DNA from: Neobacillus sp. DY30
Lineage (GTDB): Bacteria > Bacillota > Bacilli > Bacillales > Cytobacillaceae
Direction: 5' to 3'
DNA: 64,000 nt
Assembly: GCF_030123065.1 (NCBI RefSeq)
Contig: NZ_CP126093.1
Span: 5,276,001 to 5,340,000, forward strand
The translations under genes and the position numbers were made by a program. The notes beneath the pieces were generated by a model. It was not told the DNA's origin. It saw only the letters and a list, made by a program, of their open reading frames with translations, and searched no databases. Below are positions 52,180 to 61,448 of this stretch, in pieces. Each line of letters opens with the position of its first letter. Position 1 is the first letter of the stretch.

Positions 52180-52254
52180 AGGAATTTTACAGATTGAGAC
52201 AGAATCTCATCTATAGGAATAGTCAGATGAATTATACAATTGAGGTGTACTTTA

Positions 52255-52785
52255 GTGGAGTGGAAAATTAACAACGTTCAAAAAGACCAAGTAGATCGAT
52301 TCGAGATTGTTCAAGAGGATGTAACTCTGCCAAATCAAACAGATATGCATTTCTCTTATGTAAATTTCTCAAAGGGAGTTTGTATTTTGCCAATAACCGA
52401 GGACGGCAAGGTTATTTGTATTCGGCAATATAGGCATGCAGTAAAGGAATGGCAGTGGGAGCTGCCTGCAGGAGCGATTGACCGTGAAGACAAAGAACCT
52501 CTTTCCGCAGCCAAAAGAGAACTCCAAGAAGAAACAGGCTTTCAGGCAAAAAATTGGGTGGATTTAGGGAGTGTTTACCCCTCCCCAGGGTCAACGAGTG
52601 AGCAAATTTTTCTTTTCGCTGCAACCGACCTGATAAAAAAAGAGCAGCAGCTCGAAGCCACTGAACAAATAGAATTACATACAATCACAATGAACGAGTT
52701 AAATCAGCTTATACTAAGCGGTGAATTCAAACACGGAGCCGGACTCGCAGCGATCCTTCGATATCTCATAAAAAATGAACAGTAG
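52255..52785 (+). CDS. Nudix hydrolase, ADP-ribose pyrophosphatase-like
   Basis: This 176-aa protein has PAGAIDREDKEP and AAKRELQEETGF, a Nudix box with one extra residue, and the downstream VYPSPGSTSEQIFLF typical of ADP-ribose pyrophosphatases. It should hydrolyse a nucleoside diphosphate linked to a sugar. I chose GTG 52255 because GAGGTG sits 6 bases upstream. Confidence 0.85.
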   Translation: MEWKINNVQKDQVDRFEIVQEDVTLPNQTDMHFSYVNFSKGVCILPITEDGKVICIRQYRHAVKEWQWELPAGAIDREDKEPLSAAKRELQEETGFQAKNWVDLGSVYPSPGSTSEQIFLFAATDLIKKEQQLEATEQIELHTITMNELNQLILSGEFKHGAGLAAILRYLIKNEQ

Positions 52786-52826
52786 AAAAAGGGATTTAGC
52801 ACAGCACACATGCTAAATCCCTTTCT
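52786..52826. terminator. Rho-independent terminator
   Basis: AAAGGGATTTAGC and GCTAAATCCCTTT form a 13-bp perfect stem followed by CTTGTTT. Confidence 0.85.
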
Positions 52827-52846
52827 TGTTTAAACAAAACACCGTG

Positions 52847-52859
52847 GGTGACAGGCACC
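52847..52859 (+). repeat. REP-like core (copy 13)
   Basis: GGTGACAGGCACC alone, 20 bp after a terminator and 45 bp before copy 14. Confidence 0.75.
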
Positions 52860-52903
52860 GACACTTAACTATTCTACCTTGCATAACAAATAAACGCCCT
52901 GCA

Positions 52904-52948
52904 CTGTCCGCCTCAGGTGGACAGTGTCCACGAGTGGTGACAGGCACC
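52904..52948 (+). repeat. REP-like palindromic element, full unit (copy 14)
   Basis: It differs from copy 1 at two positions (CTCAGG, GAGT). It is followed by a CCACC-rich stretch before the alaR gene. Confidence 0.9.
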
Positions 52949-53071
52949 AACCACCCACCACCAACCCACAACCGCCAACCTCCTCCCAACCACCAGAAAT
53001 TATTTTATTTATTCTAACAATGATGTATTATAGTAATATTAAATTTTGAACGTATTGAGGGGGATGTAACG

Positions 53072-53575
53072 ATGAGGTTGTCAGATGAGGAGTTGGAGGT
53101 TCTTTCGATTTTGGAGGAGAATCATAGGATTCCTGTGAAGGATATTGCGTTGATGGTGAATTCAAGTGTGGAGGATGTTACGGCGATTATTAAGAAGCTT
53201 GAGGATGAGAAGGTTATTGTGAGCTATCCTGCTTTGATTGATTGGAGCAAGGTGGTCGGCAAGGAAAATATCGTCGCGATGATTGATGTCAAGGTGACCC
53301 CGAAACGCGGAGTTGGCTTTGATGATGTCGCAGAAAGAATTTATCGTTTTCCTGAGGTTACTTCTTTATATCTCATGTCTGGTGCTTATGATTTATCGAT
53401 TACGATTGAAGGAAAAACAATGAGTGAGATCGCTAGGTTTGTTTCGGAAAAGCTGTCAACGATCGATAATGTTATTTCCACCACCACTCATTTCATGTTA
53501 AAAAAATACAAGCATGATGGCGTCATCTTTGGCGAAAACAATGATCGCGATCGTCGAATGGTGGTTTCACCATGA
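53072..53575 (+). CDS. alaR: Lrp/AsnC family regulator (AlaR-like)
   Basis: This protein of 167 aa has an N-terminal winged helix-turn-helix (DEELEVLSILEENHRIPVKD, ALMVNSSVEDVTAIIKKLE) and a C-terminal RAM ligand-binding domain (VTSLYLMSGAYDLSITIEG). It overlaps the aminotransferase gene by 4 bp. The pairing matches alaR-alaT (yugG-yugH) in B. subtilis, where the regulator controls the alanine transaminase. GAGGGGG precedes the ATG. Confidence 0.88.
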   Translation: MRLSDEELEVLSILEENHRIPVKDIALMVNSSVEDVTAIIKKLEDEKVIVSYPALIDWSKVVGKENIVAMIDVKVTPKRGVGFDDVAERIYRFPEVTSLYLMSGAYDLSITIEGKTMSEIARFVSEKLSTIDNVISTTTHFMLKKYKHDGVIFGENNDRDRRMVVSP

Positions 53576-54777
53576 TGAAAGACCACCAACATTATTTAGC
53601 TGAAATGGTAAAGGAACTAAAGCCATCAGGAATCCGGAAGTTTTTTGACCTTGCTGCCTCTATCAAGGGAGTCATTTCTCTAGGTGTTGGGGAGCCAGAC
53701 TTTATCACGCCATGGAGCATTCGGGAAGCAGCTATACTTTCTTTAGAAGAAGGCTACACTTCCTACACTGCGAACCCAGGCTTACTTGAATTAAGACAGG
53801 AAATTTCTTCTTATCTAGAGAAGCGATTTGACGTCCAGTATAATCCTGTCGACCAAGTAATTGTAACTGCAGGCGCCAGTCAAGCCATTGACTTGACCTT
53901 CCGCGCTATCCTAAATCCCGGGGATGAAGTACTTATCATTGAACCGGCTTTCGTTTCATATGCACCGTTAGTTACCTTGGCAGGTGGTAAGCCAATACCC
54001 GTTTCAACCCACCCTGATAATGGGTTCAAGCTGACACCGGAACAAATCGAAAGTGCTATCACTAGCAAAACGAAAGCAATCTTACTTTGTTCACCTAATA
54101 ACCCAACGGGCACCTATTTAAACAAAGAAGAACTTACAAAAATTGCCCAGGTGGTAGAAAAACACGACATACTTGTCGTCTCCGATGAGATCTATGCAGA
54201 ATTAACCTATGATGATGAATATACAAGCTTCGCTTCCATAGAGGGCATGTACGACCGAACCATTTTAATTAACGGCTTCTCCAAAGGATTTGCGATGACA
54301 GGCTGGCGTCTAGGTTTCTTAGCAGCTCCTCAGCTATTCGCGGAGCAAATGGTTAAAATTTTACAATATACAACGATGTGTGCACCACATATGCTACAGC
54401 ACGGTGCCATCGAGGCTTTACGAAATACGTATCACGAAGTGGAAAGCATGAGAAGAAGTTATCGCAGGAGAAGAAATTACATCGTTCAATCGTTAAACAA
54501 TATCGGGTTGGACTGTCACACTCCAGGCGGCGCATTCTATGTCTTCCCTTCGATTAAAAGTACAGGCATGACTTCTGAACAATTCGCAGAAGAGCTTTTA
54601 CTAGCAGAAAAAGTAGCGGTTGTTCCCGGCAGTGCCTTTGGCGAGAGCGGCGAAGGCTACATCAGATGTTCTTATGCCACTTCGATGGAACAGCTCCAAG
54701 AAGCGATGCAGCGTATCAGCCGATTCATGGACTCGTTGAAAGTAAAACAAACACAAGAACAATATACAAATAACTAA
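53572..54777 (+). CDS. alaT: PLP aminotransferase class I (AlaT/PatA-like)
   Basis: This 401-aa protein has SLGVGEPDFITPW, TAGASQAIDLTFRAI, CSPNNPTGTY, VVSDEIYAEL and the PLP Lys in NGFSKGFAMTGWRLG. The C-terminal Arg lies in EGYIRCSYA. It is a cytosolic aminotransferase, probably forming alanine from pyruvate and glutamate by operon analogy. Aromatic aminotransferase activity is an alternative. Confidence 0.88.
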   Translation: MMKDHQHYLAEMVKELKPSGIRKFFDLAASIKGVISLGVGEPDFITPWSIREAAILSLEEGYTSYTANPGLLELRQEISSYLEKRFDVQYNPVDQVIVTAGASQAIDLTFRAILNPGDEVLIIEPAFVSYAPLVTLAGGKPIPVSTHPDNGFKLTPEQIESAITSKTKAILLCSPNNPTGTYLNKEELTKIAQVVEKHDILVVSDEIYAELTYDDEYTSFASIEGMYDRTILINGFSKGFAMTGWRLGFLAAPQLFAEQMVKILQYTTMCAPHMLQHGAIEALRNTYHEVESMRRSYRRRRNYIVQSLNNIGLDCHTPGGAFYVFPSIKSTGMTSEQFAEELLLAEKVAVVPGSAFGESGEGYIRCSYATSMEQLQEAMQRISRFMDSLKVKQTQEQYTNN

Positions 54778-54785
54778 ACATCTGC

Positions 54786-54826
54786 AAAAACGCCAACCCT
54801 TATATGATTCAGGGCTTGGCGTTTTT
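54786..54826. terminator. Rho-independent terminator
   Basis: AAAAACGCCAACCCT and AGGGCTTGGCGTTTTT form a stem with one mismatch (about 54786-54800, 54811-54826). Confidence 0.85.
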
Positions 54827-54910
54827 GTCTTTATCTGGTGAGTTTTGTTAGTATCTGGGAAGCGCTATTTATGGTAAGATTCATTTATATGTCATGAAAA
54901 GGGGATAGAA

Positions 54911-55819
54911 ATGAATCATCAAGAAAACTCCAGATCAATCGTTTTGCCGTTGATTATTTCAATTATTGCGATTTCATTTTCAGCAATCTTCGTAAAATGG
55001 TCTGATGCACCCGCATCGGTTTTAAGTATGTATCGCATGTTGCTCGCAAGTCTGCTAATGCTTCCTATTGTCTGGAAAAACCGCGAGGAATTCAAAAAAA
55101 TAACTAGAAATGATTGGGTCTTTTTATTTTTTTCCGGCCTATTTTTAGCCTTACATTTTGTCCTTTGGTTCGGTTCGTTAAAATTAACCACTGTAGCTAG
55201 CTCGACCATAATACTTGCCCTGCAGCCGATTGTCTCTTTGATTGGCGGATACTTCTTTTTTAAGGAACGAACAACAAGTTCGGCATTGATGACAATGGGA
55301 ATTGCCATCATCGGTGCGATGATGATTGGCTGGGGTGACTTTGCTTTAAGTCAGGAAGCCATCCTCGGAGACATTCTCTCCTTTTTAAGCGTAATTGCCG
55401 TCGTTGTTTATTTAATGATTGGTCAAAGCATTGTGAAAAAAGTGTCGCATTGGATTTATAGTTTTACTGTGTTTTTTATTGCCGCCATTGTTCTATCAAT
55501 CTATAACCTTAGCACCTCAGTGGCTTTCAGCGGCTATCCGGCCAAGGAATGGGGGATTTTCCTCTTGCTTGCAACGGTTCCGACGATCAGTCACATCATC
55601 AATAACTGGCTCTTAAACTATGTCAATGCTACAACCATATCAATGAGTATACTAGGTGAACCTGTTGGTGCCACGATTTTGGCAGTTATTTTATTAAATG
55701 AACATCTTGCCAGCTGGCAAATTGCAGGTGGAATGCTCGTGCTTCTTGGTGTGTTTTTCTTTTTAACACAACAGCAAAAAAAGATTTATCTAAAAGCAGC
55801 CGTTAAGAGCGGGACTTGA
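54911..55819 (+). CDS. EamA/DMT family transporter
   Basis: This 302-aa protein has ten helices in two EamA repeats (AIFVKWSDAPASVLSMYRML, VASSTIILALQPIVSLIGGY and the second-half ISMSILGEPVGATILAV). Drug/metabolite transporters of this type export amino acids or metabolites; the substrate is unknown. AAAAGGGG precedes the ATG. Confidence 0.88.
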   Translation: MNHQENSRSIVLPLIISIIAISFSAIFVKWSDAPASVLSMYRMLLASLLMLPIVWKNREEFKKITRNDWVFLFFSGLFLALHFVLWFGSLKLTTVASSTIILALQPIVSLIGGYFFFKERTTSSALMTMGIAIIGAMMIGWGDFALSQEAILGDILSFLSVIAVVVYLMIGQSIVKKVSHWIYSFTVFFIAAIVLSIYNLSTSVAFSGYPAKEWGIFLLLATVPTISHIINNWLLNYVNATTISMSILGEPVGATILAVILLNEHLASWQIAGGMLVLLGVFFFLTQQQKKIYLKAAVKSGT

Positions 55820-55822
55820 TAT

Positions 55823-55846
55823 AAACCTCCATCCGGGGGTTTTTCT
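55823..55846 (+). terminator. Probable terminator
   Basis: AAACCTCC-ATCC-GGGGGTTTTT forms a short stem followed by T5. Confidence 0.6.
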
Positions 55847-55925
55847 ACTTTTACAGGCTGTTGTCCGTCGACAGCCCTTTCTTCTTCTCATAAAATAAAA
55901 AAAACATCATGATGGAGGAGATGAA

Positions 55926-56690
55926 ATGTACAAAGTATTCGCCGGGTCTTTCAGGTCTAGGGAAAATGCACAGGAACGAGTAGCTTTCCTGCGTTCTAAA
56001 GGAATCCAATCCTTTATCGTATCTACCGTCATTTCTGGTGAAACTTGGTTCCGGGTACAAACAGGTGCCTTTTCAACGAGAGAGAATGCAGAAAATCGAG
56101 TAAATGAAATCAGGGTAAAGACAGGAATAAATGCTTTCATCGTAACAGAAAACGACACTGCCAGCCCGACTTCTAGCACAATTGCAAGTCCCCGCAGTAT
56201 CGATCTCAATCCTTCCTCAATTTTAGGCCCTACCCAGCTCTCGGCTGAGCAAATGAACGCGTTTGCCAGATTGCTAAACCCTAGTGCACCCTTGTTAGGG
56301 GAATATTATAAATCCTTCGGGGAGTATTATGGCATTAGAGGTGATGTTGCCTTTGCACAAGCTATGCAGGAAACAGGCTATTTTCGGTTTACAGGAGATG
56401 TAAGGAGCAGTCAAAACAACTTTGCAGGCATTGGGGCGACAGGCGGTGCGGTCAGAGGAGCCAGTTTCAGTACACCCGAAGAAGGTGTACTTGCACATCT
56501 CCAGCACTTGTATGCTTATGCAACAACAGCAGCATTACCAAACCGATACCCACTGGTTGACCCCCGCTTTCACCTTGTAAATAGAGGATCTGCCCCAACA
56601 TGGACCGCCTTGAACGGAAAATGGGCTGTACCAGGCACCACCTACGGTCAGTCAATCTTAAACATTTACCGAAGAATGGCCCAAGCATAA
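55926..56690 (+). CDS. SPOR-domain glucosaminidase-type wall hydrolase
   Basis: This protein of 254 aa has an N-terminal SPOR region of two similar halves (YKVFAGSFRSRENAQERV, FRVQTGAFSTRENAENRV), a Ser/Thr linker and a GH73-like catalytic domain. QAMQETGYFRF contains the likely catalytic Glu, and NNFAGIGATGG matches the family. There is no signal peptide, so it may act on the wall after mother-cell lysis, as SPOR-bearing CwlC does. A CATAAAATA at 55889-55897 fits a sigma-K -10 but no -35 is clear. GGAGGAG precedes the ATG. Confidence 0.82.
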   Translation: MYKVFAGSFRSRENAQERVAFLRSKGIQSFIVSTVISGETWFRVQTGAFSTRENAENRVNEIRVKTGINAFIVTENDTASPTSSTIASPRSIDLNPSSILGPTQLSAEQMNAFARLLNPSAPLLGEYYKSFGEYYGIRGDVAFAQAMQETGYFRFTGDVRSSQNNFAGIGATGGAVRGASFSTPEEGVLAHLQHLYAYATTAALPNRYPLVDPRFHLVNRGSAPTWTALNGKWAVPGTTYGQSILNIYRRMAQA

Positions 56691-56701
56691 ATAGATTTCA
56701 A

Positions 56702-56729
56702 AAGCCAGCCAACAGCCGGCTTTTTTTTG
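56702..56729 (+). terminator. Rho-independent terminator
   Basis: AAGCCAGC-CAACA-GCCGGCTT with one mismatch is followed by T8. Confidence 0.75.
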
Positions 56730-56834
56730 TCAAAAAATCACCATGATAAATGAGCCTTTTATCCTAAATTTTCTATTAATCTTGCAGCCATTCGTGATAT
56801 GATAATAGCAAATTCTATAATTTGAGGAAAACGT

Positions 56835-58064
56835 ATGAATAGATTAGGGCAAATCACTCTAGTGTTAATATCGGTTCTTTTTTCCAGTTTCCAAACGATT
56901 ATGAACCATGACCGTTTTTTTGCGGTAGACTTTGTTATTTTTACAGCCATTGCATGGCTGGCAGGCTGGCAATATGACCGTGCGCGTTTCTTAGAAAAAA
57001 AAGCACGGGATAGTGAAGATAGCTATAGAAAATTAATTGATTCATTGCCAAGAGCTGTTATTATTCACCAAGATAATAAGGTGGTTTATGTCAATAAGGA
57101 AGCCATTACGATGGTTGGTGCAAATCGGAAAGAAGACGTTATTGGAACCTCTATTTACAATTATCTTTTTCCAGACTATAAGGAAAGACTTGATGAACGT
57201 CTGAAACAAGTTAAAAAGGAAGTACACCCCTTAAACAATATTGAATACAAATTTAAAAAATTAGATGGCTCTTCGTTTATATTTGAAGGCTCCTCCTTGT
57301 CCATTACATTTGGTGAAAAAGACGCGATCTTGTCTATTGGTAGAGATATAACAGAAAGAAAAGAACAGACGGAACAACTTCTGCAAAAATCTGAGAAGTT
57401 AGCCCTTCTCGGTCAAATGGCTGCAGGCATAGCCCATGAAATTCGCAATCCTCTTACCTCGATAAAAGGCTTCATACAATTATTCAAAACCGCTACACAT
57501 AAGGAAGAATACTATGATATTGTTTTATCCGAGCTTGATCGAATCAATGACATCGTTGGAGAATTTCTCTTACTCGCTAAACCAACTGCCGCTGTTTTTA
57601 CAGAAAAAGATGTGAAGTTATTAATTAAAGATGTCGTCACCTTAATTAATACGCAATCTATCTTAAACAATGTTCAAATTTTCGTAGAATTTGAATGCGA
57701 CCTGCCTATGATAAGCTGTGAAGAAAACCAATTAAAACAGGTTTTCTTGAACCTGCTAAAAAACGCCATAGAAGCCATGCCTAGCGGCGGCAACATTGAT
57801 GTTAGAGTAAAGGTAAAAGAAGAAGGGAAAATTTCCATCAAAATTATCGATCAGGGTATTGGGATTCCAAAGGACCGAATTCCAACTCTCGGTGAACCCT
57901 TTTATACGACAAAAGAAAAGGGAACCGGTCTCGGTCTTATGACGTGTTATAAAATTATAGAAAGTCATAATGGTCAACTTATCATTGATAGCACAGTAAA
58001 TGAAGGAACAACAATCGAAGTTATCTTACCGACCATTACCCAGCGTGTTTTCAGTCTTACTTAA
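56835..58064 (+). CDS. Membrane PAS-domain sensor histidine kinase
   Basis: This protein of 409 aa has two N-terminal helices (about 5-22, 32-47), a PAS domain (LIDSLPRAVIIHQDNKVVYVN to GRDITERKEQ) and a HisKA domain with AAGIAHEIRNPLTSIKGF (His at about 200). The ATPase domain has NLLKNAIEAMPSGG, IDQGIGIP and GTGLGLMTCYKI. The layout is like the B. subtilis sporulation kinases (KinA-KinE) that feed the Spo0 phosphorelay. No response regulator gene is adjacent. It may therefore act on Spo0F, which is inference. Confidence 0.88.
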   Translation: MNRLGQITLVLISVLFSSFQTIMNHDRFFAVDFVIFTAIAWLAGWQYDRARFLEKKARDSEDSYRKLIDSLPRAVIIHQDNKVVYVNKEAITMVGANRKEDVIGTSIYNYLFPDYKERLDERLKQVKKEVHPLNNIEYKFKKLDGSSFIFEGSSLSITFGEKDAILSIGRDITERKEQTEQLLQKSEKLALLGQMAAGIAHEIRNPLTSIKGFIQLFKTATHKEEYYDIVLSELDRINDIVGEFLLLAKPTAAVFTEKDVKLLIKDVVTLINTQSILNNVQIFVEFECDLPMISCEENQLKQVFLNLLKNAIEAMPSGGNIDVRVKVKEEGKISIKIIDQGIGIPKDRIPTLGEPFYTTKEKGTGLGLMTCYKIIESHNGQLIIDSTVNEGTTIEVILPTITQRVFSLT

Positions 58065-58093
58065 GAAACTCTCAAGATTATGAGGGTTTCTTT
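58063..58093 (+). terminator. Rho-independent terminator
   Basis: AAGAAACTCTC and GAGGGTTTCTT form a stem with one mismatch followed by T4. Confidence 0.75.
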
Positions 58094-58131
58094 TATATAT
58101 AGTAAAATAAATAAAAAGGAGGCGAAGATCT

Positions 58132-58794
58132 TTGCTGGACAGAGAAATTATATATTTAAGCAAGGGAGTGCCTAAAACTAAGATTTATAAAAATGAGGCT
58201 TACGAGTCCGGTATCTGGAAGGAACAATGTGAAGAACTCTTTGTGGGCTTTGATCAAATAAATGGCGATCAGGTCGCGAATCCAGAGTACCATGGCGGCT
58301 CAGAGCGAGTAGTCTGCGTATATCCCTTTGAACATTATGCACATTGGGAAAGTGTCTTCGGTAGTAAATTGGAACCCTCTGCATTCGGTGAAAATGTAAC
58401 ACCTATTGGCATGAAGGAAGCTGAGGTTTATATTGGAGATGTTTTTCAAATTGGAGAGGCTGTCCTGCAGGTATCTCAAGGCCGGTATCCCTGCTCCACT
58501 ATCAATAAACGGAATTACAATAACCTTTTATTGAAAAGAATTGTTGAAACGGGATATACCGGTTATTTTTTCAGAGTGCTGGAAGAAGGAAAAATAACGG
58601 CAGATTCTCAGATAAAAAAGCTGATTTCACATCCTGCACAAATCACCGTTTCCTCCATCCATCAACTTTACTTTCATGATCCCTCTCCATCTATTGAATT
58701 GATAGATAAAATATTGGGTGTCGAGGAGCTTGCGGGGCAGTGGCGGGAATACCTCATGGAAAAAAAGGAGAAAATGGAGAAACTCCCAGGCTGA
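58132..58794 (+). CDS. MOSC domain protein (YiiM/YflK-like)
   Basis: This 220-aa protein has NPEYHGGSERVVCVYPFEHY, FGENVTPIG and QGRYPCSTINKRN, the MOSC signature with the conserved Cys. YiiM-like proteins use molybdenum cofactor to reduce N-hydroxylated compounds such as hydroxylaminopurine. A 3-alpha C-terminal part is present. TTG 58132 follows AAGGAGGCG. Confidence 0.88.
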   Translation: MLDREIIYLSKGVPKTKIYKNEAYESGIWKEQCEELFVGFDQINGDQVANPEYHGGSERVVCVYPFEHYAHWESVFGSKLEPSAFGENVTPIGMKEAEVYIGDVFQIGEAVLQVSQGRYPCSTINKRNYNNLLLKRIVETGYTGYFFRVLEEGKITADSQIKKLISHPAQITVSSIHQLYFHDPSPSIELIDKILGVEELAGQWREYLMEKKEKMEKLPG

Positions 58795-58811
58795 GCCTTG
58801 GGAGTTCTTTA
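58781..58811. terminator. Bidirectional terminator overlapping the MOSC gene end
   Basis: AACTCCCAGG and CCTTGGGAGTT form a stem with one bulge, followed by CTTT, between the convergent MOSC and msrAB genes. Confidence 0.7.
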
Positions 58812-59756
58812 GGTAAACAGCTTTAAAAATTGGCCATAACCTTCTTCTTCCAGTTTATCCTTCGGGACAAATCGGAGTGCTGCTGAGTTAATGCAGTACC
58901 TGGCACGGTCAGGACCAGGTCCATCGTCAAACACGTGTCCGAGATGGGAATCGGACGTTTTGCTTCGAACCTCAATCCGCCTCATTCCATGCGAAGTATC
59001 AAATCTTTCCTCGAGTTCATATCGCCTTAGCGGCTTTGTAAAGCTTGGCCATCCGCAGCCAGCATCATATTGGTCTAGTGAACTAAAAAGCGGCTCACCT
59101 GAAATAATATCTACATAAATTCCTTCAGCTTTGTTATTCCAATATTCATTTTTAAAAGGTGGCTCTGTGGCATTTTTCCTTGTGACTTCATATTGAAGTG
59201 GGGTTAATTCTTTTTTCAGCTCTTCATCACTTTTACGCTTTTTCCAGTTTTCACGTATGAATTTTGCCCGGCCTGAACCCTCACGATAGTGGTTATAGTG
59301 AAAAGGCATTTTTTTATAATAGTCCTGATGTTTTTCTTCTGCCCGATAAAAGGGACCAGCGGGCAGGATTGGCGTGACAATCGGCTTTTGGAAACGTCCG
59401 CTCGCAGTGAGCTCTGCCTTTGATTCTTCTGCCAACATCTTTTGTTCGTCTGTGTGATAAAAAATGGCGGTACGATACGATAAACCGCGATCATTAAATT
59501 GCCCGCCTGCATCCGTCGGGTCAATTTGCTGCCAGAAAATCTCCAGCAATTTTTTATAGGGGAATATCTCAGGATCAAAGGCAATTTGAACCGCTTCATA
59601 ATGCCCCGTCGTATCTGAGCAAACCTCCTCATAAGTCGGGTTTTCTTTATGGCCGCCTGTATACCCCGAGATCACTTCCTTAATTCCAGGCTGCTCATCA
59701 AATGGTGATACCATGCACCAAAAACAACCACCTGCAAACGTTGCTAATTCAGTCAT
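58809..59756 (-). CDS. msrAB: Fused methionine sulfoxide reductase MsrA-MsrB
   Basis: This 315-aa bifunctional enzyme has an MsrA domain ([15 protein letters not shown] with catalytic Cys, [15 protein letters not shown]) and an MsrB domain ([31 protein letters not shown] with catalytic Cys). Together they repair S- and R-methionine sulfoxide after oxidative stress. It is cytosolic, with no signal peptide. Confidence 0.93.
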   Translation of the reverse strand: MTELATFAGGCFWCMVSPFDEQPGIKEVISGYTGGHKENPTYEEVCSDTTGHYEAVQIAFDPEIFPYKKLLEIFWQQIDPTDAGGQFNDRGLSYRTAIFYHTDEQKMLAEESKAELTASGRFQKPIVTPILPAGPFYRAEEKHQDYYKKMPFHYNHYREGSGRAKFIRENWKKRKSDEELKKELTPLQYEVTRKNATEPPFKNEYWNNKAEGIYVDIISGEPLFSSLDQYDAGCGWPSFTKPLRRYELEERFDTSHGMRRIEVRSKTSDSHLGHVFDDGPGPDRARYCINSAALRFVPKDKLEEEGYGQFLKLFT

Positions 59757-59980
59757 TTTGCCAGCTCCTTTATTCTATTTTCAATTGACAGAGTAGATTT
59801 TGCGGTTAGGGGGTGCTGCTGTCTTGTTATCCGCAACTAACTCCTGCTATCCGCCAGTCTTTCACCCACTACCCAGGATTGATATCCATTTAAGAAAATT
59901 TTAATCTTTCGTTTAGAAAATATTTAGTTTTGTAATGTAATCTTTTCTTAATGATTACGCTGCCATTAGGAGGTAACTTG

Positions 59981-60277
59981 ATGAAACGAATTTGGATTGT
60001 TCTTGCCCTCTCATTACTATTATTAGCAGGATGTGCATCTAATACAGCTGACGCAAAAAGACCTGCGGACGGTGAAGGTTTGTATAAATTCGGGTGTTTA
60101 TCCTGCCATGGTGAAAACTTAGAAGGATTAGCAGGCCCGCCAGTAACAAATATGAAAGCAAAGTATTCAGAAGAGGAACTGCTTAAATTACTAAACGACG
60201 GGGTCGGCATGATGCCCGGCGGACTCCTAACAGAAGAAGAAGCTAAAACCGTTACAAAATGGCTTTTAGAAAAATAA
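59981..60277 (+). CDS. cccB: Cytochrome c551-type lipoprotein
   Basis: This 98-aa protein has a lipobox (LLLLAGCASN), a single haem-binding CLSCH motif and Met in GMMPGGLL as the sixth ligand. It matches the small CccB/c551 lipoproteins that shuttle electrons on the outer membrane face. It is a candidate electron donor for the NirK at 19141. AGGAGGT serves ATG 59981; upstream in-frame sequence is not needed. Confidence 0.9.
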   Translation: MKRIWIVLALSLLLLAGCASNTADAKRPADGEGLYKFGCLSCHGENLEGLAGPPVTNMKAKYSEEELLKLLNDGVGMMPGGLLTEEEAKTVTKWLLEK

Positions 60278-60280
60278 CGG

Positions 60281-60309
60281 AAAAGGTTAGGAGACTCCTA
60301 ACCTTTTTT
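60281..60309. terminator. Bidirectional Rho-independent terminator
   Basis: AAAAGGTTAGGAG and CTCCTAACCTTTT form a perfect stem with T6. Confidence 0.85.
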
Positions 60310-60312
60310 CGA

Positions 60313-61278
60313 TTACCGATTCACTAAATGTCTAGGTGTTTCTCCCAGAAGACCTTGTACTAAATTTTCTGCAGCCAGTGCTGCCATTTTTAGTCTAGTT
60401 TTCTGACTAGCACTGCCAATGTGCGGCAGGGCAACAACATTTTGAAGGCTTAGCAGAGGGTGGTCTGTCCTCACGGGCTCTTCTTCAAAAACATCGATGC
60501 CGGCGGCCCAAATGTCTCCATTTTTTAAAGCATGATAAAGAGCTTCTTCGTCGACGATTCCGCCGCGGGCGGTATTAATCAAGATAGCCGACTTTTTCAT
60601 AAGTGATAACTCTTCTGCACCAATATAATTCTTTGTCTCCGGCGTGAAAGGCATTAACACGCAGACAAAGTCGGATTCACGAAGCAATTGATCTTTTTCT
60701 GCGAACTCAATCCCAAGCTGTGCCTCTGCTTCAGGCTTTCGTGTGCGGTTATGATAATAAACTTTCATATCAAATCCTCTTGCTCTTTTTGCGAGCGCTT
60801 CACCAATCCTCCCTAACCCGAAGATTCCTAGGGAAGCCCCATGAATATCTTTTCCGGTCAATTGCATCGGCGACCATGTTTTCCAATCACCAGCACGTAA
60901 GTAATCGGAGGCTTCTACCACTCTCCTGGCTGTTGCCATTAACAATGCAAAGGTTAAATCTGCAGTAGTCTCTGTTAATACTCCTGGTGTATTGGTTACC
61001 ATAATCCCTTTTTCTGTCGCCGCAGCCACGTCGATATTGTTATAGCCAACCGCCATATTACTGACAACTTTCAATTTCGTTCCCAAATCTAACAGAGGTT
61101 TGTCGATATTCTCCGTTAATAAACAGTAAAGACCGTCGATATCCACAATCTCTTTTTCAAGGATTTCTCTAGGAACGGGTTCCTCTTCCTTTTCCCACAT
61201 TTTCACTTCACAAACCTCTGCTAATCTTGTAACAATCTGATCCGGCAGCTTTCGCGTTATGTAGATTTTTGGTCTCAA
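60313..61278 (-). CDS. D-2-hydroxyacid dehydrogenase (glyoxylate/hydroxypyruvate reductase type)
   Basis: This 321-aa protein has the NAD motif FGLGRIGEALA and catalytic Arg of TARGGIVDE, Glu of DVFEEEP and His of LPHIGSAS. It reduces 2-oxoacids such as glyoxylate, hydroxypyruvate or 2-ketogluconate (GyaR/YvcT group). The start is TTG 61278 after AGAGGGGG. Monocistronic. Confidence 0.9.
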   Translation of the reverse strand: MRPKIYITRKLPDQIVTRLAEVCEVKMWEKEEEPVPREILEKEIVDIDGLYCLLTENIDKPLLDLGTKLKVVSNMAVGYNNIDVAAATEKGIMVTNTPGVLTETTADLTFALLMATARRVVEASDYLRAGDWKTWSPMQLTGKDIHGASLGIFGLGRIGEALAKRARGFDMKVYYHNRTRKPEAEAQLGIEFAEKDQLLRESDFVCVLMPFTPETKNYIGAEELSLMKKSAILINTARGGIVDEEALYHALKNGDIWAAGIDVFEEEPVRTDHPLLSLQNVVALPHIGSASQKTRLKMAALAAENLVQGLLGETPRHLVNR

Positions 61279-61448
61279 TTCTGTATTCCCCCTCTATCAT
61301 TTCGAATAATTGGAAAAATAAATCACAATTAGCAGTATTTCCCACAATACAGACATTTTTCGACAACCTCCCACATTTCTAGATGGTAAAATAGTCTTAC
61401 GTTTTCAAGTAAATGGGAATAATCTGATTTCTCGCGGGAGTGTCATAG